A stretch of 64,000 nt of DNA from an uncultured Poribacteria bacterium (GTDB lineage Bacteria > Poribacteria > WGA-4E > WGA-3G). The stretch lies in the NCBI GenBank assembly GCA_958295855.1, contig OY282383.1, positions 4,134,481 through 4,198,480 on the forward strand, read 5' to 3'. Shown here piece by piece: positions 9,092 through 16,756 of the stretch (its first letter is position 1; each line of letters starts with the position of its first letter). A program made the translations under genes and the position numbers. The notes under the pieces are model-generated. The model was not told the DNA's origin. It did no database searches and saw only the letters and a list, made by a program, of their open reading frames with translations.

Positions 9092-9748
9092 TTGGCATTA
9101 CATGTGGTGGCACCTAAAAACTACACACCTACCGAAGGCTACACGAACCTTGTAAACCCCGGCGAATTGGGCATCACAAAACTCCATTTCGGGATTCTCA
9201 GCCTCGCCGCCGAGGCAACCTTTTTCGACCATTCCGATGATACCGAAGTCGCCCTGATTGCGTTAGGGGGGCAATGCACCTTATTGGTAGGCCATAACGG
9301 CAACAAGGCGCATGGGACTTTGGGTGAACGCCCGGATGTCTTTCACGGCGATGCAGGTGTCGCGTATATCCCACATCACACCACTTATGAGCTTCTCGTA
9401 GGTGACGCGGGGGTTGAAGTAGCCGTTTGCCAAACGCCATCGCATGTAGATACCGCAGCTGCGATTTTAACCGCAGGCGAGACATTAACTGAGGCAGCCC
9501 ATCAGCTCGCCGTTATGGAAGATGATAGGGAGAGCGAACTCGTTGGCGAAGCAGTCTGTCTCTATCGATTCCTGGACGAGGAAGGCACTGCTACGGTACA
9601 GCTGACGCACCCCACTCAGCCAGCATCGCGCGTCGTGCTGCACCACAACGATGTGCTTGTGCTACCAGAAAACACCCGCGCGAGGTTGCTAACTTATGAA
9701 GGCGTTTGCTACCAGCTCTCAATAGCCCGTGCTACTCCCCTTCGATGA
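9092..9748 (+). CDS. Cupin protein related to KduI/IolB (5-deoxy-glucuronate isomerase-like)
   Basis: A 218-residue double-cupin-like protein. The segments TNLVNPGELGITKLHFGILSLA, TFFDHSDDTEVALIALGGQCTLLV and VAYIPHHTTYELLVGD resemble the N-terminal cupin of IolB, which isomerises 5-deoxy-glucuronate in inositol breakdown. The C-terminal half (LYRFLDEEGTATVQ, VVLHHNDVLVLPE) forms a second, more degenerate cupin. It is shorter than typical IolB (about 270), and no other inositol gene is nearby, so the substrate is uncertain. The start is a TTG at 9092, with a GTG at 9104 as the alternative. The last 17 bp overlap the end of convergent yajC. Confidence 0.6.
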   Translation: MALHVVAPKNYTPTEGYTNLVNPGELGITKLHFGILSLAAEATFFDHSDDTEVALIALGGQCTLLVGHNGNKAHGTLGERPDVFHGDAGVAYIPHHTTYELLVGDAGVEVAVCQTPSHVDTAAAILTAGETLTEAAHQLAVMEDDRESELVGEAVCLYRFLDEEGTATVQLTHPTQPASRVVLHHNDVLVLPENTRARLLTYEGVCYQLSIARATPLR

Positions 9749-10034
9749 GCTCGCCACCCTTTTTGAGGAAAGCGACAGAACTCCGTGAGATTTGAACCTT
9801 CACCTCCTGGTTATTCAATTCGCCGACAACGATGAGAATGATATTCTTATCGTTGCTGAGTCCGAGAATTTTGCCGTGCAACCCGCCGTTAGTCACGATT
9901 TCATCGCCCTTCGACAGATTCTCAAGCATATTCTGATGTTTTTTGCGTTTGGCTTGTTCGGGGCGCCATAGCAGAAAATACATGATAGCACCCATTGCTA
10001 TAAAGGGAACAAGCAGACCGCCTATCTGTTCCAT
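9732..10034 (-). CDS. yajC: YajC, Sec translocon accessory subunit
   Basis: A 100-residue YajC protein, the single-pass membrane partner of SecDF in protein export. MEQIGGLLVPFIAMGAIMYFLLWRPEQ forms the N-terminal membrane segment with the family hallmark LLWRPEQAKRKKHQ. KGDEIVTNGGLHGKI and the following beta-rich segment complete the fold. A longer frame reaches 10166, but a strong AGAAGGAGA ribosome site sits just before the ATG at 10034, which also gives the normal family length. It lies downstream of queA on the minus strand, an arrangement (queA-yajC) that is common in bacteria. secD and secF are not in the window. Its 3' end overlaps the convergent cupin gene. Confidence 0.92.
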   Translation of the reverse strand: MEQIGGLLVPFIAMGAIMYFLLWRPEQAKRKKHQNMLENLSKGDEIVTNGGLHGKILGLSNDKNIILIVVGELNNQEVKVQISRSSVAFLKKGGELIEGE

Positions 10035-10173
10035 AGCGTATCTCCTTCTGTTTTTTTTAGATTCCTTGCGGAGTAGACGAGTGAAAATCTCAGAAGCGGT
10101 TGCCGAAGTCTCCGAAGAGTTTTTCACTGCTTCCATAGACTTGTCTTGCGTGCGTACACACCGCAAGGGATGA

Positions 10174-11202
10174 TTAAAGAATCAGCATGGCATCGCCATA
10201 ACTGTAAAAACGATAGTTCTGTCGGAGTGCCTCCTGATATGCCTGTTGAATCAAGGTATTGTCGGCGAAGGCACTCACGAGCATGAGTAAGGTTGATTTG
10301 GGTAGATGGAAGTTGGTAACTAACGCATCTACCACTCTGAATTGATGGCCCGGGTAGATAAACAGTTCACTATACCCGCGATAAGGTGTGACAGCACCTG
10401 TTGTGCCAGCGGTTTCCAGCGCGCGCACCACCGTAGTGCCAATAGCAACAATTTTTGAGCCTGCTTCGCGCGCGGTACGAATCTGATTCGCTGTTGCTTC
10501 AGCAAGGTGGATATATTCGGCGTGCATCTTGTGCGTGTGAACATTCTCCACTTTGACAGGTTGGAACGTACCGAGTCCCACATGCAGTGTGAGCGTTGCG
10601 GTTTTTATCCCGTTCTGTTTCAATTTCTCAAGCAGTTCTCGTGTGAAGTGCAAGCCTGCTGTCGGGGCGGCGATTGCACCTTCGGTAGTCGCGTAAACTG
10701 ACTGGTAGCGCACCTTATCTTCTGCCCTCGGTGTGCGCCGAATATAGGGCGGCAAAGGCACTTGTCCTACCGCTGCGAGGATATCTGAAAACTGCCCCTT
10801 ATAGCTGAATCGGACGATACAGTGGCCATTGTCCGGTTTTGCGAGCACTTCTGCCTTCAGCACCCCCTCGCCAAAGACAACCTGCGTGCCACTTCGGAGG
10901 CTCCGCCGCGGCTTTGCAAGCACTTCCCACGTATCAGGTGCCTTTTCGTGGATGAGAAGCAGTTCTATCCTACCCCCAGTTTCGGTTTTGTTACCGATTA
11001 ACCGCGCCGGTATCACCTTGGTGTCGTTCAACACTAAGCGTGCGGCATCCGGCAGAAATTCGCCGAGCTCCGAAAACCGGGTGTGGTGAAACTCACGGGT
11101 GGTTCGGTTGATAACCATGAGCCGCGATGCGTCGCGCCGCTGCAGCGGGCTTTGCGCAATCCTGTCAGCAGGCAAATCGTAATCAAAATCCGTGAGTTTC
11201 AT
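10174..11202 (-). CDS. queA: S-adenosylmethionine:tRNA ribosyltransferase-isomerase
   Basis: A 342-residue QueA, which transfers and isomerises the ribosyl moiety of SAM onto preQ1-modified tRNA to give epoxyqueuosine. Hallmarks are the start MKLTDFDYDLPADRIAQSPL, RLMVINR, VLNDTKVIPARL, GGRIELLL, YQSVYATTEGAIAAPTAGLHFT, TLHVGLGTFQPV and the C-terminal FHLPKSTLLMLVSAF. An upstream extension to 11292 is open but would overlap the end of ruvB and lacks family similarity. Gene order ruvB-queA-yajC on one strand is a well-known bacterial cluster. The 32 bp between ruvB and queA suggest one transcript. Confidence 0.96.
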   Translation of the reverse strand: MKLTDFDYDLPADRIAQSPLQRRDASRLMVINRTTREFHHTRFSELGEFLPDAARLVLNDTKVIPARLIGNKTETGGRIELLLIHEKAPDTWEVLAKPRRSLRSGTQVVFGEGVLKAEVLAKPDNGHCIVRFSYKGQFSDILAAVGQVPLPPYIRRTPRAEDKVRYQSVYATTEGAIAAPTAGLHFTRELLEKLKQNGIKTATLTLHVGLGTFQPVKVENVHTHKMHAEYIHLAEATANQIRTAREAGSKIVAIGTTVVRALETAGTTGAVTPYRGYSELFIYPGHQFRVVDALVTNFHLPKSTLLMLVSAFADNTLIQQAYQEALRQNYRFYSYGDAMLIL

Positions 11203-11233
11203 ATTTGTCGTTTCTGCCAAACGCAGTAGGCAA

Positions 11234-12259
11234 CTAATAGAACAGCGACGTTTGTGAACCGATAGGGTAGTTGAAGTACTCATAAGCGGCATCGGTTGCG
11301 ACGCGTCCGCCCGGTGTCAGCATCAAAAACCCTTCTTTGATATAGTAAGGCTCGTAAACTTCGGAGATAGTGCGTTCATCCTCACTGAGCGCGACAGCCA
11401 GTGCCTTAACGCCCGCTCTGCCGTTGAATTTCTCAATAAGCATGCGAAAATAGGCATAGTCTTGCGTATTGAATCCGCGTTCATCAATACGGAAGAATTC
11501 CAGCGCTTCCTCCACAATATCAAGCGTGAGAACGCCGCTGCCCTTAACTTCGGCATAGTCTCTGACGTTCGCAAGCAACTTATTCGCGATTCGCATCGTG
11601 CCGCGCGCCCGCCGGGCTAAGGCGAATTCCGCATCCTTGTCTATATTAATGTTGAGTTTCGCGCTGTTGATGCGGATAGCCTGCTGGATGTCTGCCACCT
11701 CATAGTAATCCAGGTGGATGCGGATGCCGAACCTGTCACGAAAGGGGCCGGCAAGCAAGCCTTCACGCGTTGTTGCCCCAACGAGCGTAAAGTGCTTAAG
11801 CGAAATTTGTACGACATCTGATGCGGCCCCTTGGCCAATGGCTAAATCCAGTTGGTAATCCTCCATCGCCGGGTAAAGCGATTCTTGCACATAGCCCTTC
11901 ATCTGATGGATTTCGTCAATAAATAGAATATCGCTCTGCTCCAAGTTCGTTAAGGTCGAGGCGAGGTCGAGGCGTTCCATGACGGGCCCGATAGCCTGCT
12001 TGAAGTTGCTCCCAATTTCATTGGCGATAATCTTGGCAAGCGTGGTTTTGCCGAGCCCCGGTGGGCTGACGAGGAGCACATGTTCCAAGGCATGCCCCCG
12101 TCTTTTGGCAGCTTCAATGTGGATACGCAGCTGCTCTTTGGCTCTTTCCTGCCCGATAAATTCCCTCAGCGTTTCCGGGCGGAGGCTATATTCAAAGCCA
12201 TCATCTTCAACAGCCAAATCTTGCATGCGAGAGAAATCCGATGTTTCATGGTTATCCAT
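11234..12259 (-). CDS. ruvB: Holliday junction branch migration ATPase RuvB
   Basis: A 341-residue AAA+ motor that drives Holliday junction migration with RuvA. Visible features are the N-terminal RPETLREFIGQERAKEQL, Walker A SPPGLGKTT (about 64-72), Walker B ILFIDEIHQM, sensor 1 LVGATTREG, the arginine finger region GPFRDRFG, and the C-terminal winged helix ending IGSQTSLFY. Length and order of domains are normal. ruvA ends 31 bp upstream on the same strand. No ruvC is present in this cluster. Confidence 0.97.
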   Translation of the reverse strand: MDNHETSDFSRMQDLAVEDDGFEYSLRPETLREFIGQERAKEQLRIHIEAAKRRGHALEHVLLVSPPGLGKTTLAKIIANEIGSNFKQAIGPVMERLDLASTLTNLEQSDILFIDEIHQMKGYVQESLYPAMEDYQLDLAIGQGAASDVVQISLKHFTLVGATTREGLLAGPFRDRFGIRIHLDYYEVADIQQAIRINSAKLNINIDKDAEFALARRARGTMRIANKLLANVRDYAEVKGSGVLTLDIVEEALEFFRIDERGFNTQDYAYFRMLIEKFNGRAGVKALAVALSEDERTISEVYEPYYIKEGFLMLTPGGRVATDAAYEYFNYPIGSQTSLFY

Positions 12260-12290
12260 TGTCGCTTACCTATGCTTCTAGCCAGTGAAC

Positions 12291-12887
12291 TTAATTCCGA
12301 ATATAGCGGAGTGCCTGCTTAACCAAATTGTCTCGCTGTGCAGAATCGCCAAGGATTTTTTGTGCATTCTCGACAGCTCGTTCTGCTTCAAACTCCGATG
12401 CACCCAGATTCACCAGGATTTTGATCACCTCTGTATTGGGTGTCCCAGATTGGCCCAGGTCGGGCTCGCCATCAAGTTTCACTTTCGCGATATTCTTTTT
12501 AAGTTTGATAATGATGAGTTGGGCAATCTCTTTGCTCACCCGTGGTACGCGCATGAGTGTGGTTTCATCACCCTGATGGACAGCGCGTTGAAATTGCGAA
12601 GGTGACAACTTCGTAACAATATTTTGCGCGAGGGAGGGCCCGACACCTTTGACGGTGCGTGCCAGTTCAAAAATTTTCAGTGCATCTTTTGAAGTGAACC
12701 CGTAGAGGGTAATCTCATTGTCTCGATTTTGGTAATAGTGTGTATAAAAGGTGACAGGCTCGCCCACAGGCGGTAAATCACCCACGGTTCGTGGTGGCAC
12801 ATCAACGGCATACCCAATACCGTTCACATCCACAACAACCTGTTTGGTATCTTTAGAGGCAACTTTGCCTTCAATGTAAGCAATCAT
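12291..12887 (-). CDS. ruvA: Holliday junction DNA-binding protein RuvA
   Basis: A 198-residue RuvA, the tetrameric junction-binding partner of RuvB. It starts MIAYIEGKVASKDTKQVVVD and carries the OB-fold segment NGIGYAVDVP, the helix-hairpin-helix KGVGPSLAQNIVTKLSP and PRVSKEIAQLIIIKLK, and a C-terminal RuvB-binding domain with ASEFEAERAVENAQK. The open frame extends upstream to 12989, but the family start and length fit the ATG at 12887. It lies 31 bp before ruvB. The 265 bp between it and yebC carry no convincing gene. Confidence 0.96.
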   Translation of the reverse strand: MIAYIEGKVASKDTKQVVVDVNGIGYAVDVPPRTVGDLPPVGEPVTFYTHYYQNRDNEITLYGFTSKDALKIFELARTVKGVGPSLAQNIVTKLSPSQFQRAVHQGDETTLMRVPRVSKEIAQLIIIKLKKNIAKVKLDGEPDLGQSGTPNTEVIKILVNLGASEFEAERAVENAQKILGDSAQRDNLVKQALRYIRN

Positions 12888-13152
12888 GCTGATAGTTTGC
12901 CTTTCGGGTGCGCGTTTACAAAGCGCGTCTCCCGGAGATTGCGCATTCGTTCTTAATATTCGCGGGCATAGCACGCGCCACCGAAGCATCGCGATGACAG
13001 ATAATTCCTACCCGTCCTTTTCTCTGAGCTGAAGCACTTTGTAGGAACGAACATGACAAATTGCAAGCGCGAGGGCTCCGCAGCGCGGGCTGATGGGCAT
13101 CGCAAGGATTTATGTAGGAGCGATGCCACAGTGCTCGCACGTTTCCTGATAA
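12888..13152. other. Intergenic region between yebC and ruvA, no ruvC
   Basis: In many bacteria ruvC lies between yebC and ruvA. Here the 265 bp hold only short chance frames and repeat-like words such as GTAGGAACGAAC and ATGTAGGAGCGATGCC, with partially self-complementary GCATCGC segments. I see no RuvC motif on either strand. A 74-residue frame on the minus strand has no recognisable content. Confidence 0.6.
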
Positions 13153-13899
13153 CTACGCTGCCGCTTCTAAGAGGGCATCGGGAATATCAAAATTGGCATA
13201 GACCTTTTGCACGTCGTCAAGTTCATCGAGGCTGTCCATAAGGCGTAGCATCCGGTCCGCGTCCTTGCCATCAAGTTTCACCGTGTTTTGCGGAATCATG
13301 CTAATCTCAGCCACCTGGATGTCTGCCTCTGTTTCCTGAATTGCTGTTAAGACGCTATCAAACCTGTCAAAGGGGGTAATGATTTCAATGCTTGTATTTG
13401 AAGCGGTTAAATCTTCAGCCCCTGCTTCGGCCGCAACCATGAAAAGTTCATCTTCATCAATGCTATCTACCTCAACGACAATAAGTCCGCACTTGTCGAA
13501 GCCCCATGCGACACACCCACGTTCCCCAATTCTTCCGTCGTATTTGCCGAGGGCATGTCGGATTGCTGCCACTGCGCGATTGCGGTTATCGGTCAATACT
13601 TCTATCATCAGCGCAACGCCGCCGGGGCCATACCCCTCGTAGAGTATCTCTTCGTAGGTATCGGCCCCAAGTTCGCCGGTGCCACGCCGGACCGCTTTAT
13701 CAATGTTATCGTTAGGAAGGTTGCTTGACTTTGCTGTCGCGATTGCGGTGCGAAGCCGCGGATTCATGGCGACATCTCCACCACCGATACGTGCCGCAGC
13801 GGTAATCTCTTTAATCAACTTTGAAAAGAGTTTACCGCGTTTAGAGTCGTTCGCCGCTTTTTTATGTTTAATTGTCGACCATTTGGAATGTCCTGACAT
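13153..13899 (-). CDS. yebC: YebC/PmpR family protein (translation or transcription factor)
   Basis: A 248-residue YebC-family protein. The start MSGHSKWSTIKHKKAANDSKRGKLF is diagnostic, followed by RIGGGDVAMNPRLRTAIATAKSSNLPNDNIDKAVRRG and the conserved YEGYGPGGVALMIEVLTDNRNR. Family members have been described as transcription regulators and, more recently, as factors that relieve ribosome stalling at proline-rich stretches. An AGGA-type ribosome site lies before the ATG. It heads the minus-strand run yebC-ruvA-ruvB-queA-yajC. Confidence 0.95.
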   Translation of the reverse strand: MSGHSKWSTIKHKKAANDSKRGKLFSKLIKEITAAARIGGGDVAMNPRLRTAIATAKSSNLPNDNIDKAVRRGTGELGADTYEEILYEGYGPGGVALMIEVLTDNRNRAVAAIRHALGKYDGRIGERGCVAWGFDKCGLIVVEVDSIDEDELFMVAAEAGAEDLTASNTSIEIITPFDRFDSVLTAIQETEADIQVAEISMIPQNTVKLDGKDADRMLRLMDSLDELDDVQKVYANFDIPDALLEAAA

Positions 13900-14035
13900 A
13901 ATCTGTGTCCTTTCTGAATGCTTGGTTTCTAATAGATAAAAACTCCAGTTTACATAAAACTTTTAAATAGTATAGCACAAATGAAAAAAAGATACAACGA
14001 AAATTAAATGAGAGTCAGCCCCAAAAAACTTTGGT

Positions 14036-14064
14036 TTGACAAAAACCGCGAAGTGTGCTACACT
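14036..14064 (+). promoter_or_regulatory. Sigma-70 type promoter for the zinc-ribbon protein gene
   Basis: TTGACA at 14036-14041 is followed after exactly 17 bp by TACACT at 14059-14064. The gene start is at 14101, preceded by TAAGGAG. Divergent yebC begins 136 bp upstream, so this promoter serves only the plus-strand gene. Confidence 0.7.
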
Positions 14065-14100
14065 TTTTATATATCTGGTTAAGGAGCTAGGCGAGTTACC

Positions 14101-14862
14101 ATGTTACCTTTTGTTCTCAAAATTGCGGACCGGCCAGTGGAACGCCTTCACCATATCAATGCCGAAAATCAAAACATTGATGTGGATGTGCAAATTGAGT
14201 TTTACTCACGGGAGCTTAACGCGGGGAGCGAAAACACGTCGGAGACACCGCGGCAGATCTTGCAAGAAGTCACCGAAAAGGCATATAAGGCATTTATTGC
14301 CTTCCTCCAAGGTGCTGCGGAACCGGAGGAATTTCTGCCGTTCGCTCTGCTTGAGCAATACCCTTGCCGAAAATACTGCTTGCTTCTGTCTGCTGCGCGT
14401 TCCCACGAGTTGCTTGAAATCCGTCAGCGGCAGCCCGATGCAAGCCAGTCCGTTTTGCACTATGGCGACTATGAACTTGAGATCACAGCCAGAAGGCAGC
14501 TTTTGGATACGGCAGCCTATTTGGTAGCCCCGAAGAAATATACGCTTTTCGTCCGGCAGGTGCGGGAAAACAACACAATCCACGTCTACCGAAGCAGTTT
14601 TATGAACCTGACGCGGAATGCGCCGCCGCCGCTTACCCTAGATGCTCGCGAAATAATTGAGAGCGTCCAACTGGAAATTGCGGGTGAAAGTGAGCAGGCT
14701 TTGCCGATAGAACAATTGCTCATGTTTCCGCCCAGTGCTGAAGAAATCAATGCCAACCAGCTCACGACTTGCCCGGATTGCGGCGGGCGCGTGAAATCCA
14801 TCGGCAGAGAAGGGCAGTTCTGTCTTGAGTGCAACTGGGATAATCTGCCCCCGCTAAAATAA
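14101..14862 (+). CDS. Hypothetical protein with C-terminal zinc ribbon (253 aa)
   Basis: Not recognised as a named family. The first 210 residues are an alpha/beta mix with YGDYELEITARRQLLDTAAYL and TLFVRQVRENNTIHVYRS. The C-terminus holds CPDCGG...FCLEC (about 219-243), a four-cysteine zinc ribbon. No signal peptide or membrane segment is seen. It has its own consensus promoter and a TAAGGAG ribosome site. Its stop lies 53 bp before the end of the convergent PAP2-like gene. Nucleic-acid or protein binding through the ribbon is a reasonable guess only. Confidence 0.7.
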   Translation: MLPFVLKIADRPVERLHHINAENQNIDVDVQIEFYSRELNAGSENTSETPRQILQEVTEKAYKAFIAFLQGAAEPEEFLPFALLEQYPCRKYCLLLSAARSHELLEIRQRQPDASQSVLHYGDYELEITARRQLLDTAAYLVAPKKYTLFVRQVRENNTIHVYRSSFMNLTRNAPPPLTLDAREIIESVQLEIAGESEQALPIEQLLMFPPSAEEINANQLTTCPDCGGRVKSIGREGQFCLECNWDNLPPLK

Positions 14863-14914
14863 GCATCATGATGGCTCACTGACTCCAACGGACGGGCAGG
14901 CATCCCCCTCTTTT

Positions 14915-15529
14915 CTATAGAGAGTTGGGCATAAAATGGAGAACAAGTGCAGTATTGCCAGCGGCGAGTACCGCACCAACGACGGTTTGAAGGAGCGTGT
15001 GCCGTTTGCGGTAAACCCGCGCCCAAGCAATCAACGGAATGAACAGAAAGAGCCATCCAAATTGGGCATTCACGAGGACGACGAGTACCGTAATGCACCC
15101 TGTCGTCACGCTGCTGTGGAAACTGATTTTCCACATGGGGGTAATCGCTGAGAACACAACGCTATTCGCAATGTAGGCGATGCCTGCCCAAACGATTTGG
15201 TGTTCTGCCTCAATGTAATACAGGATACCTGTTCCGATAATCATGCTCCCCAGCGTGAGGCAGAGCGGCAACAACCGTTCCTCTTTGCTGTTGAGGTGCC
15301 AATCGCTCACCCTAGAAAACCGGAACAGAATCCCAATGCATAGCACAGGTAACACGGTAACAAACATCGCCAGGATTGCCAACCACAGCAGTGCTTCTTG
15401 GCGGGTTACCGCATATTTTTCTACAACGACGGCGGTTGTCACAATTGGCACGAAAAATGGGCTAAAAATGATAGAGATGCCCAAGGCAATTCGTGCCGGA
15501 ATTGCTGATAAAAAACTACGCGTTATCAA
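14915..15529 (-). CDS. PAP2-like integral membrane protein
   Basis: A 204-residue protein with about five or six hydrophobic segments. WKISFHSSVTTG and RVYRKRHTLLQTVVGA resemble the SGH and SRxxxxxHxxxD motifs of PAP2 phosphatases, although the first lysine/RP motif is not obvious and the final acidic residue is replaced by Q. It may be an inactive or divergent member. The frame begins immediately after the TAA of the selenoprotein peroxiredoxin and is in the same reading frame. The first usable start is the TTG at 15529, with no good ribosome site, so coupling to the upstream gene is likely. Confidence 0.65.
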   Translation of the reverse strand: MITRSFLSAIPARIALGISIIFSPFFVPIVTTAVVVEKYAVTRQEALLWLAILAMFVTVLPVLCIGILFRFSRVSDWHLNSKEERLLPLCLTLGSMIIGTGILYYIEAEHQIVWAGIAYIANSVVFSAITPMWKISFHSSVTTGCITVLVVLVNAQFGWLFLFIPLIAWARVYRKRHTLLQTVVGAVLAAGNTALVLHFMPNSL

Positions 15530-16540
15530 TTACTTTGACGTTTCCAACGTTTTGAAGAAATTCACTAAATCCGCACCATGTGTGCTGGCATTGACATCTT
15601 TGTCAATTTCCAGAATTTTCCCTGCCTTATCAATGACAACGGTTAACCGCTTGATTGCCCCATCAGGTGCTGATGTTGCGCCGAAAAGCATGGCGAGATT
15701 CCGCCCAGTGTCTACCAAGAGTGGGAAGTTCAACCGGTTTTCTGCCGAAAATTTCTGATGTGATTCCGCATCATTATGCGTAACCCCAAACACCTGCACA
15801 TCATGTTCACTCAAATGACTCGACTCATCACGGAGCGAGCAAACTTCAGCCGTTCAGCCGCGCCCGAAATCTCGCGGGTAAAACGCTAAAACAACGTTCT
15901 TTTTCCCATTGAATTGGCTTAGCTGGTGCGTTTCCCCTGTGCCATCGGTTGCAATAAAATCGGGGGCGGGTTGCCCGACCGCTATCTTCGGCAGCACTTC
16001 CTTAATCCGTGCTACGACATCTTCGCCGTGCGTCTTCACCTTCACCTCTCTATCAATCGCACGGATGTATCCTGCCTTATCAATGATAAAGGTTGTCCGT
16101 TTTGAGGCGTTGAAGCTTTCAATGATACCGCTGTACTGCTTGCTTACCGCAAACTCGGTATCCGCCAAGAGTGAAAAGCCGCACTGCAGCGCTGCCCTAA
16201 ACCGCTTATGTGAATCAACGCTGTCCACGCTCACACCAAAAAGAACACTCCCCGTTGCTTCTATCTCGCTCAAACTATCCCGGAGCGAGTTGAGTTCCGC
16301 TGTTCAGCCACCGGTAAAATCTTTCGGATAAAAGGCGAGTACCACATTTTTCTTGCCTAAAAATTCGCTGAGGCTCCGTTCGGTGCCTGTCTCATCTTTT
16401 AACGTAAAACTTGGGGCCACCATCCCCACTTTTAGCTCATTTGAATTTTCCATTGCATTCTCCGCGAAAGCTATTGGAATCAAGAGGCCTGCGATGAGCA
16501 GGACAGCCCCAAAACTTTGAACAGTTAGATTTCGAAACAT
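15530..16540 (-). CDS. Tandem-domain peroxiredoxin, probable selenoprotein with two in-frame UGA (Sec) codons
   Basis: One continuous frame of 336 residues if UGA is read at codons 79 and 229. Residues 1-26 form a signal peptide. Domain 1 runs VGMVAPSFTLKDETGT...AFYPKDFTGG-U-TAELNSLRDS and domain 2 VGQPAPDFIATDGTGE...AFYPRDFGRG-U-TAEVCSLRDE. Both match the PrxQ/BCP wording FYPKDxTPGCT, and each UGA lies exactly at the peroxidatic cysteine. Homology continues in frame past each UGA (SVLFGVSVDSVDSHKRF, DVQVFGVTHNDAESHQKF). A seven-base-pair hairpin begins 14 nt after each UGA. A consensus promoter precedes the gene. Bacterial Prx-like selenoproteins are known as a class. Two Sec in one tandem polypeptide is the unusual point. 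The role would be periplasmic peroxide reduction. Two independent nonsense mutations at exactly these codons are far less likely. Confidence 0.88.
15819..15856 (-). promoter_or_regulatory. Sec UGA codon 2 with SECIS-like hairpin
   Basis: The UGA occupies 15856-15854. After 14 nt comes CTCGCTC (15839-15833), a six-base loop CGTGAT, and GAG-T-CGAG (15826-15819), giving seven pairs with one bulged T. The position relative to the UGA is the same as for codon 1. Confidence 0.65.
16265..16306 (-). promoter_or_regulatory. Sec UGA codon 1 with SECIS-like hairpin
   Basis: The UGA occupies 16306-16304. After 14 nt comes CTCGCTC (16289-16283), then an 11-nt loop starting CGGG, then GAGCGAG (16271-16265), a perfect 7-bp stem. 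The spacing from UGA to the loop and the guanines at the start of the loop fit the loose bacterial SECIS consensus bound by SelB. Confidence 0.7.
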
Positions 16541-16571
16541 TTTTCAATTCCTCAAAAATAGATTTAAAGGA

Positions 16572-16600
16572 ATTATACCTATTTTCGCTGTGGATGTCAA
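16572..16600 (-). promoter_or_regulatory. Consensus sigma-70 promoter of the peroxiredoxin gene
   Basis: On the minus strand TTGACA (16600-16595) and TATAAT (16577-16572) are separated by exactly 17 bp. Both hexamers are perfect. A GAGGAATTG ribosome site lies just before the ATG at 16540. A full-strength promoter argues against a decaying pseudogene. Confidence 0.85.
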
Positions 16601-16708
16601 TGAAATCTTAAATTTCCATACAATGCATTGCCGACTCCCAATCTGCGGCAACGCACCAAACATCCGTACTTTGTCACGTTTGAAATTGTAGGGAAAGGTA
16701 ACGTTTCC

Positions 16709-16735
16709 GTAGGCGCGGTTAGAACCCGCGCCTAC
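16709..16735. repeat. 27-nt palindromic intergenic repeat (GTAGGCGCGG... type)
   Basis: GTAGGCGCGGTT, a three-base centre and the complementary arm ending CCGCGCCTAC form a hairpin between the convergent or adjacent genes. The same palindrome occurs at 28713-28739 and, in variant form, at 60384-60410. Confidence 0.85.
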
Positions 16736-16756
16736 AAGATTAAGGTGGACAAAGTC

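Noticed and set aside
15530..16540. The peroxiredoxin region as three separate short genes or a decayed pseudogene
   Set aside because: The frame is continuous through two UGA codons, both at the active-site position, with intact homology on both sides and a perfect promoter. Sec is the simpler explanation.
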